Shown: piece after piece, positions 39,553-49,237 of the stretch
Layout: every line of letters starts with the position of its first letter
How positions within the stretch are numbered: position 1 is the stretch's first letter
Assembly (NCBI RefSeq): GCF_001636425.1
Contig: NZ_KV440953.1
Span: 4,584,001 to 4,648,000 of the forward strand
Direction of reading: 5' to 3'
DNA: 64,000 nt
Source: Heyndrickxia acidicola
GTDB lineage: Bacteria > Bacillota > Bacilli > Bacillales > Bacillaceae_C
Notes under the pieces: model-generated
The model's database searches: none
The model's input: the letters and a program-made list of their open reading frames with translations, nothing else
Told to the model about the DNA's origin: nothing
Position numbers and translations under genes: made by a program

Positions 39553-40011
39553 CTAATAAACGATATAATAGATCACTACGCTTACTAAAATGCCTGTAAT
39601 GATTCCAAAAAGCACTTCCAATGGTTTATGGCCGAGAAGTTCCTTTAATTCTTTACGGTTTTGCAAATCCTTTGCGTCTTCAACAAATTTATAAAAGGCA
39701 GCTGCAAGCTGATTAAGGACGATTGCCTGTTCACCGGCCTGCCGTCTAACACCTGTAGCATCAAACATAACGATGATCGCAAATACAGTGGAAACGGCAA
39801 AGATAGGTGAATGAAAACCCTGAGTAATCCCGATTGCAGTAGTAAGGGCTGTGACGCCAGCAGAATGGGAACTGGGCATTCCGCCCGTGGAGGTCATAAG
39901 CGACCAATTTAATTTTCTTGTTGCTATAAGCTGAATGGGAACCTTGATAAATTGTGCAAATAAAATGGCAATAATGGCTGACCAAAGCGGATAATTACTT
40001 AAAAAACCCAT
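39553..40011 (-). CDS. yuiD: Divergent PAP2 family membrane protein YuiD (DUF212)
   Basis: A 152-residue integral membrane protein with about four helices. The phosphatase-like motif GGMPSSHSAGVTALTTAIG and the FDATGVRRQAGEQA segment mark the divergent PAP2/DUF212 family. Substrate unknown, perhaps a lipid phosphate. The ATG at 40011 follows GAAAGGACG with acceptable spacing; an upstream start at 40044 adds eleven residues without a site. Divergent from pepA. Confidence 0.87.
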   Translation of the reverse strand: MGFLSNYPLWSAIIAILFAQFIKVPIQLIATRKLNWSLMTSTGGMPSSHSAGVTALTTAIGITQGFHSPIFAVSTVFAIIVMFDATGVRRQAGEQAIVLNQLAAAFYKFVEDAKDLQNRKELKELLGHKPLEVLFGIITGILVSVVIYYIVY

Positions 40012-40162
40012 AATAAACGTCCTTTCAATCTTTTTTGATGGCAATTAACTGTGCTGAATTATAGTTTATGTTGAAATGAAGTTTATCTTACCTATTGAAA
40101 ATTTCTTTGTTTTTCCTCATTTAATCGCTATTTCCGCTATAATTATATTGGAGGTGAAAGGA

Positions 40163-41665
40163 ATGTTTCAAACATTAAATTCAAATCCTTTTGTTGCCAG
40201 TCAGGATTGTGTTCTAATTGGCGTAAGGGATATACCTGAGAAGTTTAGCGGCAAACTGGAAGAGCTGGATGACATATTTGGAAAACAATTAACCGAGCTT
40301 GTAAAGTCTGGTGATCTTTCTGCCAAATTTAAAGCCTTTTCTTCAGTACATACCCTTGGGAAAATGAAAACGAAACGATTAAATTTTATTGGCTTAGGAA
40401 AAGAGAAAGGTTTAACCTTTGATCGATTAAAAGAATCCTTTGGAAAAGCCTTTAAGGAAATTCGGAAATTGAAGGCAGTCTCAGTATCGGTTTTGCTTGA
40501 TACCTTTATCACAGATGAGATTTCTTTTACAGATGCCGCCCATGCACTTAGCGAAGCCTTTGCCCTCGCTTGCTATGAATTCGCGGGGTATAAGCAAAAG
40601 TCCAATGAGCCCGAGGTCACTATTAATAAAATAAATGTGTATAGCGATGGGGATATGGATGAAATCCAATCTGCGCTTCATGTTGGTTATGTTTACGGAA
40701 AAGCAACTAATTCTGCACGTACCCTTGTCAATACTCCAGGCAACTTATTAACAGCCAGCGACTTAGCAGCCTATGCAGCTGATTTGGCCCGAGAATATGA
40801 GTTCGAGTTGGAAATACTTGAAAAAGAAGATATGGAAAAACTCGGAATGGGTGCCATCCTTGCTGTTAATAAGGGATCTATTGAACCCCCTAAGATGATT
40901 GTACTGAAATATCAGGGTAAAGAGAAGTGGGAAGATGTAATTGGTTTAGTTGGAAAGGGAGTTACTTTTGATACCGGAGGCTATTCCATTAAAACAAAAG
41001 CAGGAATAGTCGGGATGAAAACCGATATGGGCGGTGCGGCTTCTGTGCTTGGTGCCATGGAAATCATCGGTGAATTAAAGCCGGAACAAAATGTTGTGGC
41101 AGTCATTGGTTCGACTGACAATATGATTAGCGGATCTGCTTTTAAACCTGATGATGTGATTACTTCTATGAATGGAAAAACAATTGAGGTATTAAACACA
41201 GATGCAGAAGGACGTCTTGTTCTTGCAGATGCCGTTACGTACGCTAAGCACCATGGTGCAAATTATTTAGTGGATGTAGCTACTTTAACCGGCGGTGTCA
41301 TTACAGCACTGGGTCTTGATAAAACCGGAGCCATGACCAATCATGAAGCTTTCTACGAGCAGGTCGTAGAAGCATCCTTTGAAGCAGGGGAATTTATCTG
41401 GCTGCTTCCTTATACAGAAAATGATAAAAAAAGAGTCAGGAGCTCAAAGATTGCCGATCTGAACAATTCACCCGGAAGTGAAGGCCATGCCATCATGGGC
41501 GGTGCATTTATTGGGGAATTTGCTGAAGGAACTCCATGGGTTCATCTAGATATTGCGGGTACTGCTACTACGAGCAGAGAGCATGAACTTGGACCGTCTG
41601 GGGCTACAGGCGTTATGGTAAGGACACTTGCTTTACTTGTCGAGACTTTTGAGCCTATACACTAA
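40163..41665 (+). CDS. pepA: Leucyl aminopeptidase (M17)
   Basis: A 500-residue cytosolic M17 aminopeptidase with two metal ions, releasing N-terminal residues from peptides. The N-terminal macro-like domain is followed by the catalytic domain. Its metal and catalytic segments are [34 protein letters not shown] and [30 protein letters not shown] precedes the ATG at 40163; an open frame from 40076 lacks a site. A TATAAT at 40138-40143 is close to the start, and the -35 is weak. Confidence 0.95.
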   Translation: MFQTLNSNPFVASQDCVLIGVRDIPEKFSGKLEELDDIFGKQLTELVKSGDLSAKFKAFSSVHTLGKMKTKRLNFIGLGKEKGLTFDRLKESFGKAFKEIRKLKAVSVSVLLDTFITDEISFTDAAHALSEAFALACYEFAGYKQKSNEPEVTINKINVYSDGDMDEIQSALHVGYVYGKATNSARTLVNTPGNLLTASDLAAYAADLAREYEFELEILEKEDMEKLGMGAILAVNKGSIEPPKMIVLKYQGKEKWEDVIGLVGKGVTFDTGGYSIKTKAGIVGMKTDMGGAASVLGAMEIIGELKPEQNVVAVIGSTDNMISGSAFKPDDVITSMNGKTIEVLNTDAEGRLVLADAVTYAKHHGANYLVDVATLTGGVITALGLDKTGAMTNHEAFYEQVVEASFEAGEFIWLLPYTENDKKRVRSSKIADLNNSPGSEGHAIMGGAFIGEFAEGTPWVHLDIAGTATTSREHELGPSGATGVMVRTLALLVETFEPIH

Positions 41666-41668
41666 AAA

Positions 41669-41694
41669 AGAAGCCGAATCAGGCTTCTTTTTTT
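41669..41694 (+). terminator. Terminator after pepA
   Basis: AAGAAGCC / GGCTTCTT stem, then TTTTTTG. Confidence 0.9.
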
Positions 41695-41782
41695 GTGCAG
41701 GGCCATGTTTATCTGCGATTATGATGGAATGCCTCCCTTTCAAGCATTACTTTTTTTAGCCCACCGCGAAACAAGTATCCGT

Positions 41783-42091
41783 TCACTGGTTTCCTTTCAT
41801 TTTTTTATATAAAGGAAAGATAAGGTGATAGCCTAATGAAAAGATAAAAAAGAAGAGGACTGCAAATTCTGTTTTGCTCATGACAGAAAAAGGAGTAAAT
41901 GAGTTCCAGAATGCATCCCGTAAAGAGAATCCCATTAAAAAATCAAATCCTATTGTAAGCATATATAAGAGAACAAATAACATAAAAGTGATCATAATAA
42001 TCTTCAATATGGCCGCTTCCCATCTTTTAATATTTAGTGTTGCTGCTTTATGCACAATGGTATCGCGAAAAATTACCGTCATATTAAACAA
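41783..42091 (-). CDS. Hypothetical two-helix membrane protein
   Basis: Up to 102 residues on the minus strand, with two predicted membrane helices at about 28-52 and 74-92 and a basic C terminus KKMKGNQ. I do not recognise the family. The start is uncertain: the frame opens with a TTG at 42091 but no clear ribosome site is seen, and a later TTG behind GGGAAG at the WEAAILK segment is possible. Support is the hydrophobic pattern and the absence of a competing gene. It is divergent from the ger operon. Confidence 0.5.
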   Translation of the reverse strand: MFNMTVIFRDTIVHKAATLNIKRWEAAILKIIMITFMLFVLLYMLTIGFDFLMGFSLRDAFWNSFTPFSVMSKTEFAVLFFFIFSLGYHLIFPLYKKMKGNQ

Positions 42092-42383
42092 TGTATTTTA
42101 ATATGGTTGTTTTTGAATTGTTTGCTGCTTTTCTTACACCGGAGAGCTCCTTATCATTCAGCCTTCAAAACGTTTTGTCCTTTATACCCAAGTTTGTTAT
42201 CTGGTATATATCCATTTTTTGCTGCTAACCTTAGGAATAAAGCCTCTAAGAATATACTTTTTAGTAATGTTAGAATGCCCGCTTTAGGAACCTTAGATAC
42301 GGATGATTAGAAATATCTGCATAATCGCTATGCTCTTAGTAAAAATTAAAAGAAATGACAAAAAAGATCGCGAGGAAATAGGT

Positions 42384-44009
42384 ATGCCTTTTTGGTGGAA
42401 ATCCTTCAATAAAGACAAGGAACAAACGAAACCCCAGTCAAATAGTGGTGAAGCCAAAGAGATAGACCGTACCAAGCTAAGCTCAAGCCTTCAAGCGAAC
42501 TTAGAGGAAATCAGAAAAACCACTGGTCATAGCACAGATATTTTGATTCGTGAAATTACATTTGGACAACCGGAATCAACTCGTGCTGCTGTCATTTTTA
42601 CAGATGGTTTAGTAAATAAAGAAATCATTAATGAAGGAATCATTAGTACATTATTTCATGGTTCTGAATTTGTACCATCAGGCTCACGAAATGATCTTTT
42701 GAAAAGAATGGCCCATAATATCCTGAGTGTCAGCAACGTTGAAATTGTGAATGACTGGGATGAGACCTACCATTATTTATTATCAGGTGAAGCAGTTGTC
42801 CTCATAGAAGGAGCGAATGAAGCCCTGATTGTCAGCTCCAGAGGGGGGGAGAAGCGGGCCATTACGGAACCTGAAACAGAGCTTGCCGTACGGGGGCCGA
42901 GGGAAGGATTCACCGAAATTCTTCGAACAAATACTGCTTTGATTAGAAGAAGAATTAAAAATCCCAATCTTTGGGTAGAAACCATGACGATTGGCAAGGT
43001 AACTCAGACTGATGTGGCTTTAATGTATGTAAAGGGAATTGCAAGGGATGAAATTTTAGAAGAAATTCGGTCAAGATTAAAAAAGATTGAAATTGACAGT
43101 ATCCTGGAATCTGGATACATTGAACAGCTGATTGAGGATAAAACGTTTACAACTTTCCCTACCCTGTTCCATACTGAAAGGCCGGATGTGGCAACGGCGG
43201 AAATTCTAGAAGGGAAAATTGCTATTTTAGTGGATGGAACCCCTTTTGTGTTAATTGCGCCGTCTGTTTTTATACAATTTTTCCAGAGTACAGATGATTA
43301 TTACAGCCGATTTGATATTGCCACTGCCCTTCGTTTCCTGCGAGTGTTGGTATTCTTTATTTCCCTGGTGGGGCCGGCTGTTTACATTGCTGCAACCACC
43401 TTTCACCAGGAAATGATTCCGACTCTTCTTGTTATTACCATTACTGCTCAGCGGGAAGCCGTACCGTTTCCAGCGTTTGTGGAAGCTACGATTATGGAGG
43501 TTACGTTTGAAATACTAAGAGAAGCAGGATTAAGACTTCCAAGAGTCATTGGACAGGCTGTATCCATCGTGGGAGCCCTTGTTATTGGCCAGGCAGCGGT
43601 GCAAGCCGGCTTAGTGTCACCGGCCATGGTCATTGTGGTGTCTCTTACTGCGATTGCAAGCTTTGCAACGCCTGCATTTGCTATCGCAATATCCGCCCGC
43701 ATCATTCGGTTTATTTTTATGGTGATGGCTGCTACGTTTGGGTTTTATGGAATTATGATCGGGATGCTGATTATGATTATCCATCTGTGCAGTCTACGGT
43801 CCTTTGGCGTTCCTTATATGAGCCCTCTAGCTCCTCTTATTCCTAAAAATATTGGCGATACGTTCTTTCGTCTGCCTCTTTGGGCTATGAAATACCGTCC
43901 GGAATATATAAGCTCTTCAAATCAGAAACGCCAGGGAAGCAATCAGGGACCCGAATTACCTGCTGAATCAGTAAATTCGAGTAAAAAAGGTGGGGGGAAT
44001 AATGGGTAA
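42384..44009 (+). CDS. Spore germination receptor subunit A (GerA/GerKA family)
   Basis: A 541-residue A subunit of a germinant receptor, placed in the spore inner membrane. The hydrophilic N-terminal domain (to about residue 290) includes IFTDGLVNKEIINEGI and RGPREGFTEILRTNTALIRRRI. A membrane domain with about five helices follows, including LRFLRVLVFFISLVGPAVYIA and PFPAFVEATIMEVTFEILREAG. The ATG at 42384 follows GCGAGGAAATAGGT; earlier in-frame starts (42303) are not supported. Its end overlaps the C-subunit gene by eight bases. The ligand cannot be deduced. Confidence 0.9.
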   Translation: MPFWWKSFNKDKEQTKPQSNSGEAKEIDRTKLSSSLQANLEEIRKTTGHSTDILIREITFGQPESTRAAVIFTDGLVNKEIINEGIISTLFHGSEFVPSGSRNDLLKRMAHNILSVSNVEIVNDWDETYHYLLSGEAVVLIEGANEALIVSSRGGEKRAITEPETELAVRGPREGFTEILRTNTALIRRRIKNPNLWVETMTIGKVTQTDVALMYVKGIARDEILEEIRSRLKKIEIDSILESGYIEQLIEDKTFTTFPTLFHTERPDVATAEILEGKIAILVDGTPFVLIAPSVFIQFFQSTDDYYSRFDIATALRFLRVLVFFISLVGPAVYIAATTFHQEMIPTLLVITITAQREAVPFPAFVEATIMEVTFEILREAGLRLPRVIGQAVSIVGALVIGQAAVQAGLVSPAMVIVVSLTAIASFATPAFAIAISARIIRFIFMVMAATFGFYGIMIGMLIMIIHLCSLRSFGVPYMSPLAPLIPKNIGDTFFRLPLWAMKYRPEYISSSNQKRQGSNQGPELPAESVNSSKKGGGNNG

Positions 44010-45213
44010 AAAACTGCTTCTACTATGCCTAATGGGTAGTTTCCTTTTTATATCCGGATGCTGGAGCAGAAAAGAATTAATTGATCTTGCCTTTGTCATT
44101 GCTGTCGGTATCGATAAAACAGATGACGGACAATACTTGGCCAGCTTCCAGCTGGTTAATCCGGGAAATGTTGCAGGCTCTTCTCTTCAGGGGGCTTCAC
44201 AGGGGCTTCCTGTCGCCGTCTATCAAACGAAAGGAAGGAACATGGTAGAGGCAGCAAGAAAAGGGGCTGACACTGTTTCCAGAAGGCTTTATTTTGCTCA
44301 CACCAATCTTGTAGTCATTGGAGAGAAAGCAGCAAGAGATGGAATTAACGGCATCATGGATAATTTGGAAAGGGACAAGGAATTTCGTGCGACAACTGCT
44401 GTGGTAATTGCTAAAAATGGGACTGCAGAAAATGTGCTGGAAACTCTCACGCCAATTGATAAAATCCCAGCGAATAAAATTATCAAAACGACTGCATTTG
44501 CTGAACAATCCTATGGCGATGTGTTTGAAAATGATGTTTCAAACATTATAGAGGATTTGGTATCTAGTGGAATCGTTCCGTTAATCAGCGGGTTCGAAAT
44601 ACTTGGTGATCCAAAAAAAGGGATGGGCAAGGAAAACCTTGAAACCACAAAAAATGCAGCAACCCTACGTGCGGAAGGCCTTGCCATTATGAAAGGCGGG
44701 AAATTAAGAGGCTGGTTGACCGGAAAGGATGCCAGGAGCGCGAGCCTTATTTTAGGCAAGCTAAAAGGTACTGCCTACAATTTGGACTGGAAAGGCAAAA
44801 AAGGCGTAATCGCATTTGAAACCTTTAGCAGCAAATCAATGATTAAAGCAAAAGTTCAAAATGGAAAACCATCCGTTACGGTTGATGCAAAAATGGAAGG
44901 AAATATAGGAGAAGCAAATACTTCGATTGACCTTAATGATCCCTTTGTGATTCGAAAGCTAAATAAAATTGCTTCTGACCAAGTAAAAAAGGAATTAGTA
45001 TCCTCCATCAATAGGGTGAAAAAAGAGAAGAGTGATGTGTTTGGTTTTGGAGAAACCATCCATCGGGAAGACGCTGTGTACTGGAATAAGGTGAAGAAAA
45101 ACTGGAATGAGCAATATTTTCCTAATCTTGATGTAAAAGTAAAGGTGCATGTATTTATTCGCCGTACAGAGCTTCGGAATAAACCCTTTCATTCTGACTT
45201 AAATAAAAGCTAA
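44002..45213 (+). CDS. Spore germination lipoprotein subunit C (Ger(x)C family)
   Basis: A 403-residue lipoprotein C subunit of the same receptor. It has a lipobox FISGC with lipid Cys20, then WSRKELIDLAFVIAVGIDKT, the Ger(x)C signature. The middle contains RRLYFAHTNLVVIGEKAA and the C-terminal part has IHREDAVYWNKVKKNWNEQYF, both conserved in the family. The ATG at 44002 lies within the end of subunit A behind GGTGGGGGGAATA, so translation is coupled. Confidence 0.92.
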   Translation: MGKKLLLLCLMGSFLFISGCWSRKELIDLAFVIAVGIDKTDDGQYLASFQLVNPGNVAGSSLQGASQGLPVAVYQTKGRNMVEAARKGADTVSRRLYFAHTNLVVIGEKAARDGINGIMDNLERDKEFRATTAVVIAKNGTAENVLETLTPIDKIPANKIIKTTAFAEQSYGDVFENDVSNIIEDLVSSGIVPLISGFEILGDPKKGMGKENLETTKNAATLRAEGLAIMKGGKLRGWLTGKDARSASLILGKLKGTAYNLDWKGKKGVIAFETFSSKSMIKAKVQNGKPSVTVDAKMEGNIGEANTSIDLNDPFVIRKLNKIASDQVKKELVSSINRVKKEKSDVFGFGETIHREDAVYWNKVKKNWNEQYFPNLDVKVKVHVFIRRTELRNKPFHSDLNKS

Positions 45214-45231
45214 CGGAAAGGTGGTAAGAGA

Positions 45232-46359
45232 GTGGGAAAGGCAAAAATCAGCGGATACCAGCTTTTTGTGCTCATTGTTTTATTTGAAATGGGCACCTCT
45301 CTTGTCATTTCCCTGGGGATACAGGCCAAGCAGGACGCCTGGCTTGCTATACTTTTGGGATCCCTGTCAGGTCTTGTGCTGTTTTACATTTATTATCGTC
45401 TTTATCTGTACTATCCTGATTTGATTCTTACAGATTATCTGCCAAAAGTATATGGAAACCTTCTAGGCCGTTTTTTCGGGTTATTGTATATTGTGTATTT
45501 TTTATATTTATCCTCCAGAGTCCTCAGGGATTTTGGAGAATTACTTTTAGCCTTTGCTTATCCTGAAACTCCATTGTTTATCATTCATGCTCTAATGGTT
45601 GTAGCCATTATTTACGGAGTTAAAAGGGGGATTGAGGTACTGGCCAGAACAGGCGAAATATTCTTTTTGTGGTTGTACCTGCTTGCTATAGCGGGTTTCG
45701 TTCTGGTAATTGTTTCTGGCTTAATTGATATGAATCACTTGAAGCCGATGCTTGAATTTGGAATCAAGCCGATTTTGAAGGTTGTATATACTCAAACGCT
45801 TTATGTTCCATTTGGAGAAATGATTGTCTTTACAATGATTCTGCCCTACTTAAATCACCCCAAAAAAGCCAAAGCCATTTGCTTTTCAAGCATAGCTCTA
45901 AGTGGCATAAATTTGGCATTGGCTATGGCGGTGAATGTGTCTGTATTGGGCGCCGATGTCAATCAACGATCACCTTTTCCGCTTCTTTCCACGATTCAAG
46001 AAATAAAAGTAGCTTCATTTTTAGAGAGACTCGATGTCTTTTTTATGCTGGCACTCATAATTGGAAGTTTTTTTAAGATATCCTTGTACTTCTATGCAAG
46101 TGTTGAAGGAGTAGCCAGTGTTTTTAAAATTCCTGACCGGAACAGATTGGTGTATCCTCTCGGGGTATTATTGCTATTATTTTCAATGGCCATTGCCAGT
46201 GATTTCACTGAGCATATAAAAGAAGGTCTTTCCATTGTCCCTATTTATTTTCACCTTCCGATGCAGGTAGGTCTGCCGGTTTTAACCATTATCATTGCTT
46301 TTTTTAAAAACCGGAAAAAGGCTGCAAAGAAAGATGAGCAGATGATGCCCCATTCCTAA
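45232..46359 (+). CDS. Spore germination receptor subunit B (GerB, spore permease family)
   Basis: A 375-residue integral membrane protein of the GerB/endospore permease group (APC-like fold) with about ten helices. These subunits bind the germinant and help set ligand specificity. It begins ISGYQLFVLIVLFEMGTSLV, and the central FGEMIVFTMILPYLNHPKKA is typical. GTG start with AAAGGTGGTAAGAGA upstream, 18 bases after subunit C. The A-C-B gene order is that of gerK. B. subtilis has no ger operon at this place, so the operon may have been inserted here. Confidence 0.9.
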   Translation: MGKAKISGYQLFVLIVLFEMGTSLVISLGIQAKQDAWLAILLGSLSGLVLFYIYYRLYLYYPDLILTDYLPKVYGNLLGRFFGLLYIVYFLYLSSRVLRDFGELLLAFAYPETPLFIIHALMVVAIIYGVKRGIEVLARTGEIFFLWLYLLAIAGFVLVIVSGLIDMNHLKPMLEFGIKPILKVVYTQTLYVPFGEMIVFTMILPYLNHPKKAKAICFSSIALSGINLALAMAVNVSVLGADVNQRSPFPLLSTIQEIKVASFLERLDVFFMLALIIGSFFKISLYFYASVEGVASVFKIPDRNRLVYPLGVLLLLFSMAIASDFTEHIKEGLSIVPIYFHLPMQVGLPVLTIIIAFFKNRKKAAKKDEQMMPHS

Positions 46360-46434
46360 TGCCGGCTATGCCCAGTCCAATCTCATTGATTGTGCATATA
46401 CATATGGTGTAGAGTAAAAAAGGAGGTTACCAAA

Positions 46435-46635
46435 TTGAATTATTATCGACAAGTCCCAGGTCCGGCCCAAGGGCCTTATCCTTCACGATTTTTTCCTTTT
46501 TTAGGTGCCCCGCTTATTGGCGGATTTGTGGGAGGACTATTGGGAAGCGCCTTGGTGAGACCCCGCCCTGTGCCATATCCTTACGGTGCTTACCCAGGCT
46601 ACGGAGGATACTACTACGGAGGATACTATTATTAA
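46435..46635 (+). CDS. Small Gly/Tyr/Pro-rich protein
   Basis: A 66-residue protein: NYYRQVPGPAQGPYPSRFFP, a hydrophobic glycine-rich segment GAPLIGGFVGGLLGSALV, then a Pro-Tyr-Gly tail ending in YGGYYYGGYYY. The TTG start at 46435 follows AAAGGAGGTTACCAAA, a near-perfect ribosome site. The composition resembles small spore-coat or spore-surface proteins, but I cannot assign a family. It follows the ger operon closely and has its own terminator. Confidence 0.75.
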   Translation: MNYYRQVPGPAQGPYPSRFFPFLGAPLIGGFVGGLLGSALVRPRPVPYPYGAYPGYGGYYYGGYYY

Positions 46636-46653
46636 TTCCGTTTACACGAGCTT

Positions 46654-46687
46654 AAACCATAAGGTACATAGCCTTATGGTTTTATTT
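46654..46687 (+). terminator. Terminator after the small Gly/Tyr-rich gene
   Basis: AACCATAAGG / CCTTATGGTT stem, then TTATTT. Confidence 0.88.
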
Positions 46688-46727
46688 GGGTTTAGTCGAT
46701 TTAACGCAGCTGTTAAGTGTCGCTCTC

Positions 46728-46878
46728 CGCTTTTCTATTGTTCAGCTCCGTAGGAAGGATAAAGATCAATATCGGCTCGAGGTCATAAGCCAAGTCGACA
46801 AGATGGTTAAAGAGCAAACCTTCATGCCGACTTGGCTTATGCTGGTCGCCGATAAGACGGTCCCTTCCGCTTTTCTAT
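46728..46878. repeat. Family B repeat, single copy with perfect 14-base stem
   Basis: CATAAGCCAAGTCG (46784-46797) pairs perfectly with CGACTTGGCTTATG (46828-46841), around the conserved loop block GGTTAAAGAGCAAACC. Outer arms are ATCGGCTCGAGG and GTCGCCGATAAG. The right end GCTTTTCTATTC meets the stop codon of the minus-strand yuzC gene. Confidence 0.85.
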
Positions 46879-47226
46879 TCACCATCTCATATTCAGCACA
46901 ACTTGTGCATCTGAGTCTGTGAAGGAGACGATGATTCCGGTTGGATTGTATCTTACTGTTGGCTGGGAGGATAAATGCAATTGTCTGAACAGTTTTGTAA
47001 GCTCACTTGTGTGCGACTTTTGAGCTTCTTCCATAAACTTTTTGGTAAAGGAAGCAGAAGATGAGATGCGTTTTATGAAGGTTTCAGCATCCTTGAGTAA
47101 AGGGACTGTAATTTTAGCTGATTTTATAAACTGTTCTGTTTTAATGGCAGGCAGCTGGCGGAAGGGGGGATAGTAAGGAGAGACGGGCGGATAGACTGGA
47201 ACAGTATATTGATAATAACGATACAT
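46879..47226 (-). CDS. yuzC: YuzC family protein
   Basis: A 115-residue protein with a Tyr/Pro-rich start (MYRYYQYTVPVYPPVSPYYP). A helical body KSAKITVPLLKDAETFIKRI follows, then a beta-rich end PTGIIVSFTDSDAQVVLNM. The position next to yuxO and the pattern fit YuzC of Bacillus, thought to be an inner spore coat protein. The ATG at 47226 follows AAAGGAGATGGAAGC. The stop codon is at the border of a family B repeat. Confidence 0.75.
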   Translation of the reverse strand: MYRYYQYTVPVYPPVSPYYPPFRQLPAIKTEQFIKSAKITVPLLKDAETFIKRISSSASFTKKFMEEAQKSHTSELTKLFRQLHLSSQPTVRYNPTGIIVSFTDSDAQVVLNMRW

Positions 47227-47455
47227 GCTTCCATCTCCTTTGCTTGGTTGGGCGTCATACAAATACTATATGAAGGCAGCTTTTAGATAATGTAGACCAT
47301 TTTCATGAGTTATCCCAAGAAGAAGGATCGGGCACAAATAGTCCAGTTGTCTTTGAATCGCTGCTCCAGCTGAAAAAAGCCTTTTGTTAAAAGCCGTTTG
47401 GCAGGAGTTTCTAGCCTTTATCTTGAATAGTACAATAGATAGGGAGGTATTGGAC

Positions 47456-47845
47456 ATGAATCTTGAAAACACTTTAATAGAAGCGCTGGACATGAAATTT
47501 ATAGAGATAGGGGAAGGGAAAGTGACTGCCACAATGCCTGTAAATGAAAAGACCCGGCAGCCATTCGGGTATTTGCATGGCGGTGCATCTGTTGCACTGG
47601 CAGAAACTGTTGCGAGTGTGGGGGCAGCAGCTCTTATCGACAGTGAAACGGAGATATGCTTTGGACTCGAAATTAATGCTAATCATATTCGTTCCAAACG
47701 GGACGGTCTGGTAACAGCCATCGCAAATATTGTACATAAAGGGAAAAGCACTCAGGTATGGGAGATACGGATTCAGGATGAGCAAGAAAAGCTTATCTGT
47801 TTATCCAGATGTACGATGGCTGTGGTGCCAAAAAAATCAGAATAA
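47456..47845 (+). CDS. yuxO: Hotdog-fold thioesterase YuxO (PaaI-like)
   Basis: A 129-residue hotdog-fold acyl-CoA thioesterase. The active-site segment is FGYLHGGASVALAETVASVG, with ICFGLEINANHIRSKRDGLV and RIQDEQEKLICLSRCTMAVV completing the fold. Related enzymes hydrolyse aromatic or DHNA-type CoA esters; the substrate here is open. In B. subtilis yuxO follows comA, which is absent here. The ATG at 47456 is preceded by GGGAGGTATTGGAC; upstream starts are not supported. Confidence 0.88.
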   Translation: MNLENTLIEALDMKFIEIGEGKVTATMPVNEKTRQPFGYLHGGASVALAETVASVGAAALIDSETEICFGLEINANHIRSKRDGLVTAIANIVHKGKSTQVWEIRIQDEQEKLICLSRCTMAVVPKKSE

Positions 47846-47857
47846 CAGACTTAAAAA

Positions 47858-47905
47858 AACACCTGCCAGTGCAGGATCAAACTTGAACTGGCAGGTGCTT
47901 TTTTT
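47858..47905. terminator. Terminator between yuxO and yuxJ
   Basis: CACCTGCCAGT / ACTGGCAGGTG 11-base arms, A-run before and CTTTTTTT after, so usable on both strands. Confidence 0.9.
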
Positions 47906-48013
47906 ACATATTGGTTTTATTCATCATTTAATTTGAAACTTCTTCTTTTTTCGGTTCAATCCCTTTCAAAAGAAGTGAAAGTGATTGAGCTGAAAGGCAA
48001 CAAAGCCCGCATA

Positions 48014-49237
48014 TTAAACCCCATGATGTAAATGATGGTGATTCCTGTCATGATGCACACTAATCCAAAGGACAAAAAAGGCAATGAGGAATAATGAACC
48101 AGTTACGTAAAAGACAGAGGATATTCCGATTATTCCTGAGACAATCCCGCCGAGAACGGGACCCGAGACATTGCCAAGAAACCGGAAGCTTTGATTATAG
48201 CCAAGTACTTCGCCTTGCATGCCAAGCGGCGCTTCGAGCCGGATGAACGCGGTTATGCTTGGGTTCATTCCGCCTATAGCCATTCCAAAAAGGAAACGGA
48301 ACAGAATAAGCTCCCATAATGAACTGGCCAGAGCCTGAGGAACAATAAAAATACAAGCAAGAACAAGGAGCAGCATCAGTACTTTTTCATGGCCGATCTT
48401 GTCTCCAAGCTTGCCCCACTGCCTGGTCAGAAGGATGTTGCCAAATCCCGTTGCTGAAAAAGCAAGGCCTGAAAGAAAGGCGACATTCCCTCCATTTGTC
48501 AGCTTTGTCACATAGAGGGCCAATAAAGGCTGGACGCTGAAATTCGCCAGTTGAATAAGGAGGGCAATGATCATAACCATGAGAAGGATACGATGATCCA
48601 CAATCCTTTTAATAACGTCTTTTCTTGTAAAATTCTTTGCCTGAGATGCATTGCGATCTTTTTTCTTTTCTATAATCCCAAAGAGGACTCCTGTTGTAGA
48701 AATGGTGATGGCAATGGCTGTAATAATAAAGGTATATTTAAAACCAAATGCATCTGCCATGGTACCCCCGATAATGGGTCCAAATAACGTGCCTCCAACA
48801 GAGCCCATTTGCAGGGTGGCAAGGGTTTTGCCGGCAGTTTCCCTCGGGGTTTGCGAGGAGATCAATGCCATGGATGTAGGAATGAAGCCTGTTACAATCC
48901 CCATGCACATTCTTAGAAAGAATAAACCTTCTACATGCTTCATCATTCCCATAAAAAAAATACTTGCTGCAATCCCATAACCCGTAATAATTAGAATCGG
49001 TTTAAACCCAAAACGGTCTCCAAAACGTCCCCAGATTGGAGACATAAGGAAAGCAACGAGAAAGGTAACACCAAAAATGAAACCTGCCCAGCGCTGTACA
49101 TATTCGTCACTGAAATGTCCGAGAGATTTAATGTACAACGATAAAAAAGGCATAATCATTGTCGTACTTGCTCCAACCAGGAAATTGCAGACAACCATTA
49201 TTCGCAAATTCCTTTTCTCTATACTAATACTAAACAC
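48014..49237 (-). CDS. yuxJ: MFS transporter YuxJ type
   Basis: About 407 residues with twelve predicted membrane helices. The MFS loop motif is SPIWGRFGDRFGFKPILI between helices 2 and 3, and its counterpart RQWGKLGDKIGHEKVL lies between helices 8 and 9. QTPRETAGKTLATLQMGSVGGTLFGP is typical of drug/sugar efflux proteins. Substrate unknown; multidrug export is a common annotation. The C terminus is His-rich (HHDRNHHHLHHGV). The start is uncertain: I used a GTG at 49237 behind AGAAAAGAAGG, and the frame continues upstream to 49327 without support. B. subtilis yuxJ has the same neighbourhood. Confidence 0.85.
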   Translation of the reverse strand: MFSISIEKRNLRIMVVCNFLVGASTTMIMPFLSLYIKSLGHFSDEYVQRWAGFIFGVTFLVAFLMSPIWGRFGDRFGFKPILIITGYGIAASIFFMGMMKHVEGLFFLRMCMGIVTGFIPTSMALISSQTPRETAGKTLATLQMGSVGGTLFGPIIGGTMADAFGFKYTFIITAIAITISTTGVLFGIIEKKKDRNASQAKNFTRKDVIKRIVDHRILLMVMIIALLIQLANFSVQPLLALYVTKLTNGGNVAFLSGLAFSATGFGNILLTRQWGKLGDKIGHEKVLMLLLVLACIFIVPQALASSLWELILFRFLFGMAIGGMNPSITAFIRLEAPLGMQGEVLGYNQSFRFLGNVSGPVLGGIVSGIIGISSVFYVTGSLFLIAFFVLWISVHHDRNHHHLHHGV

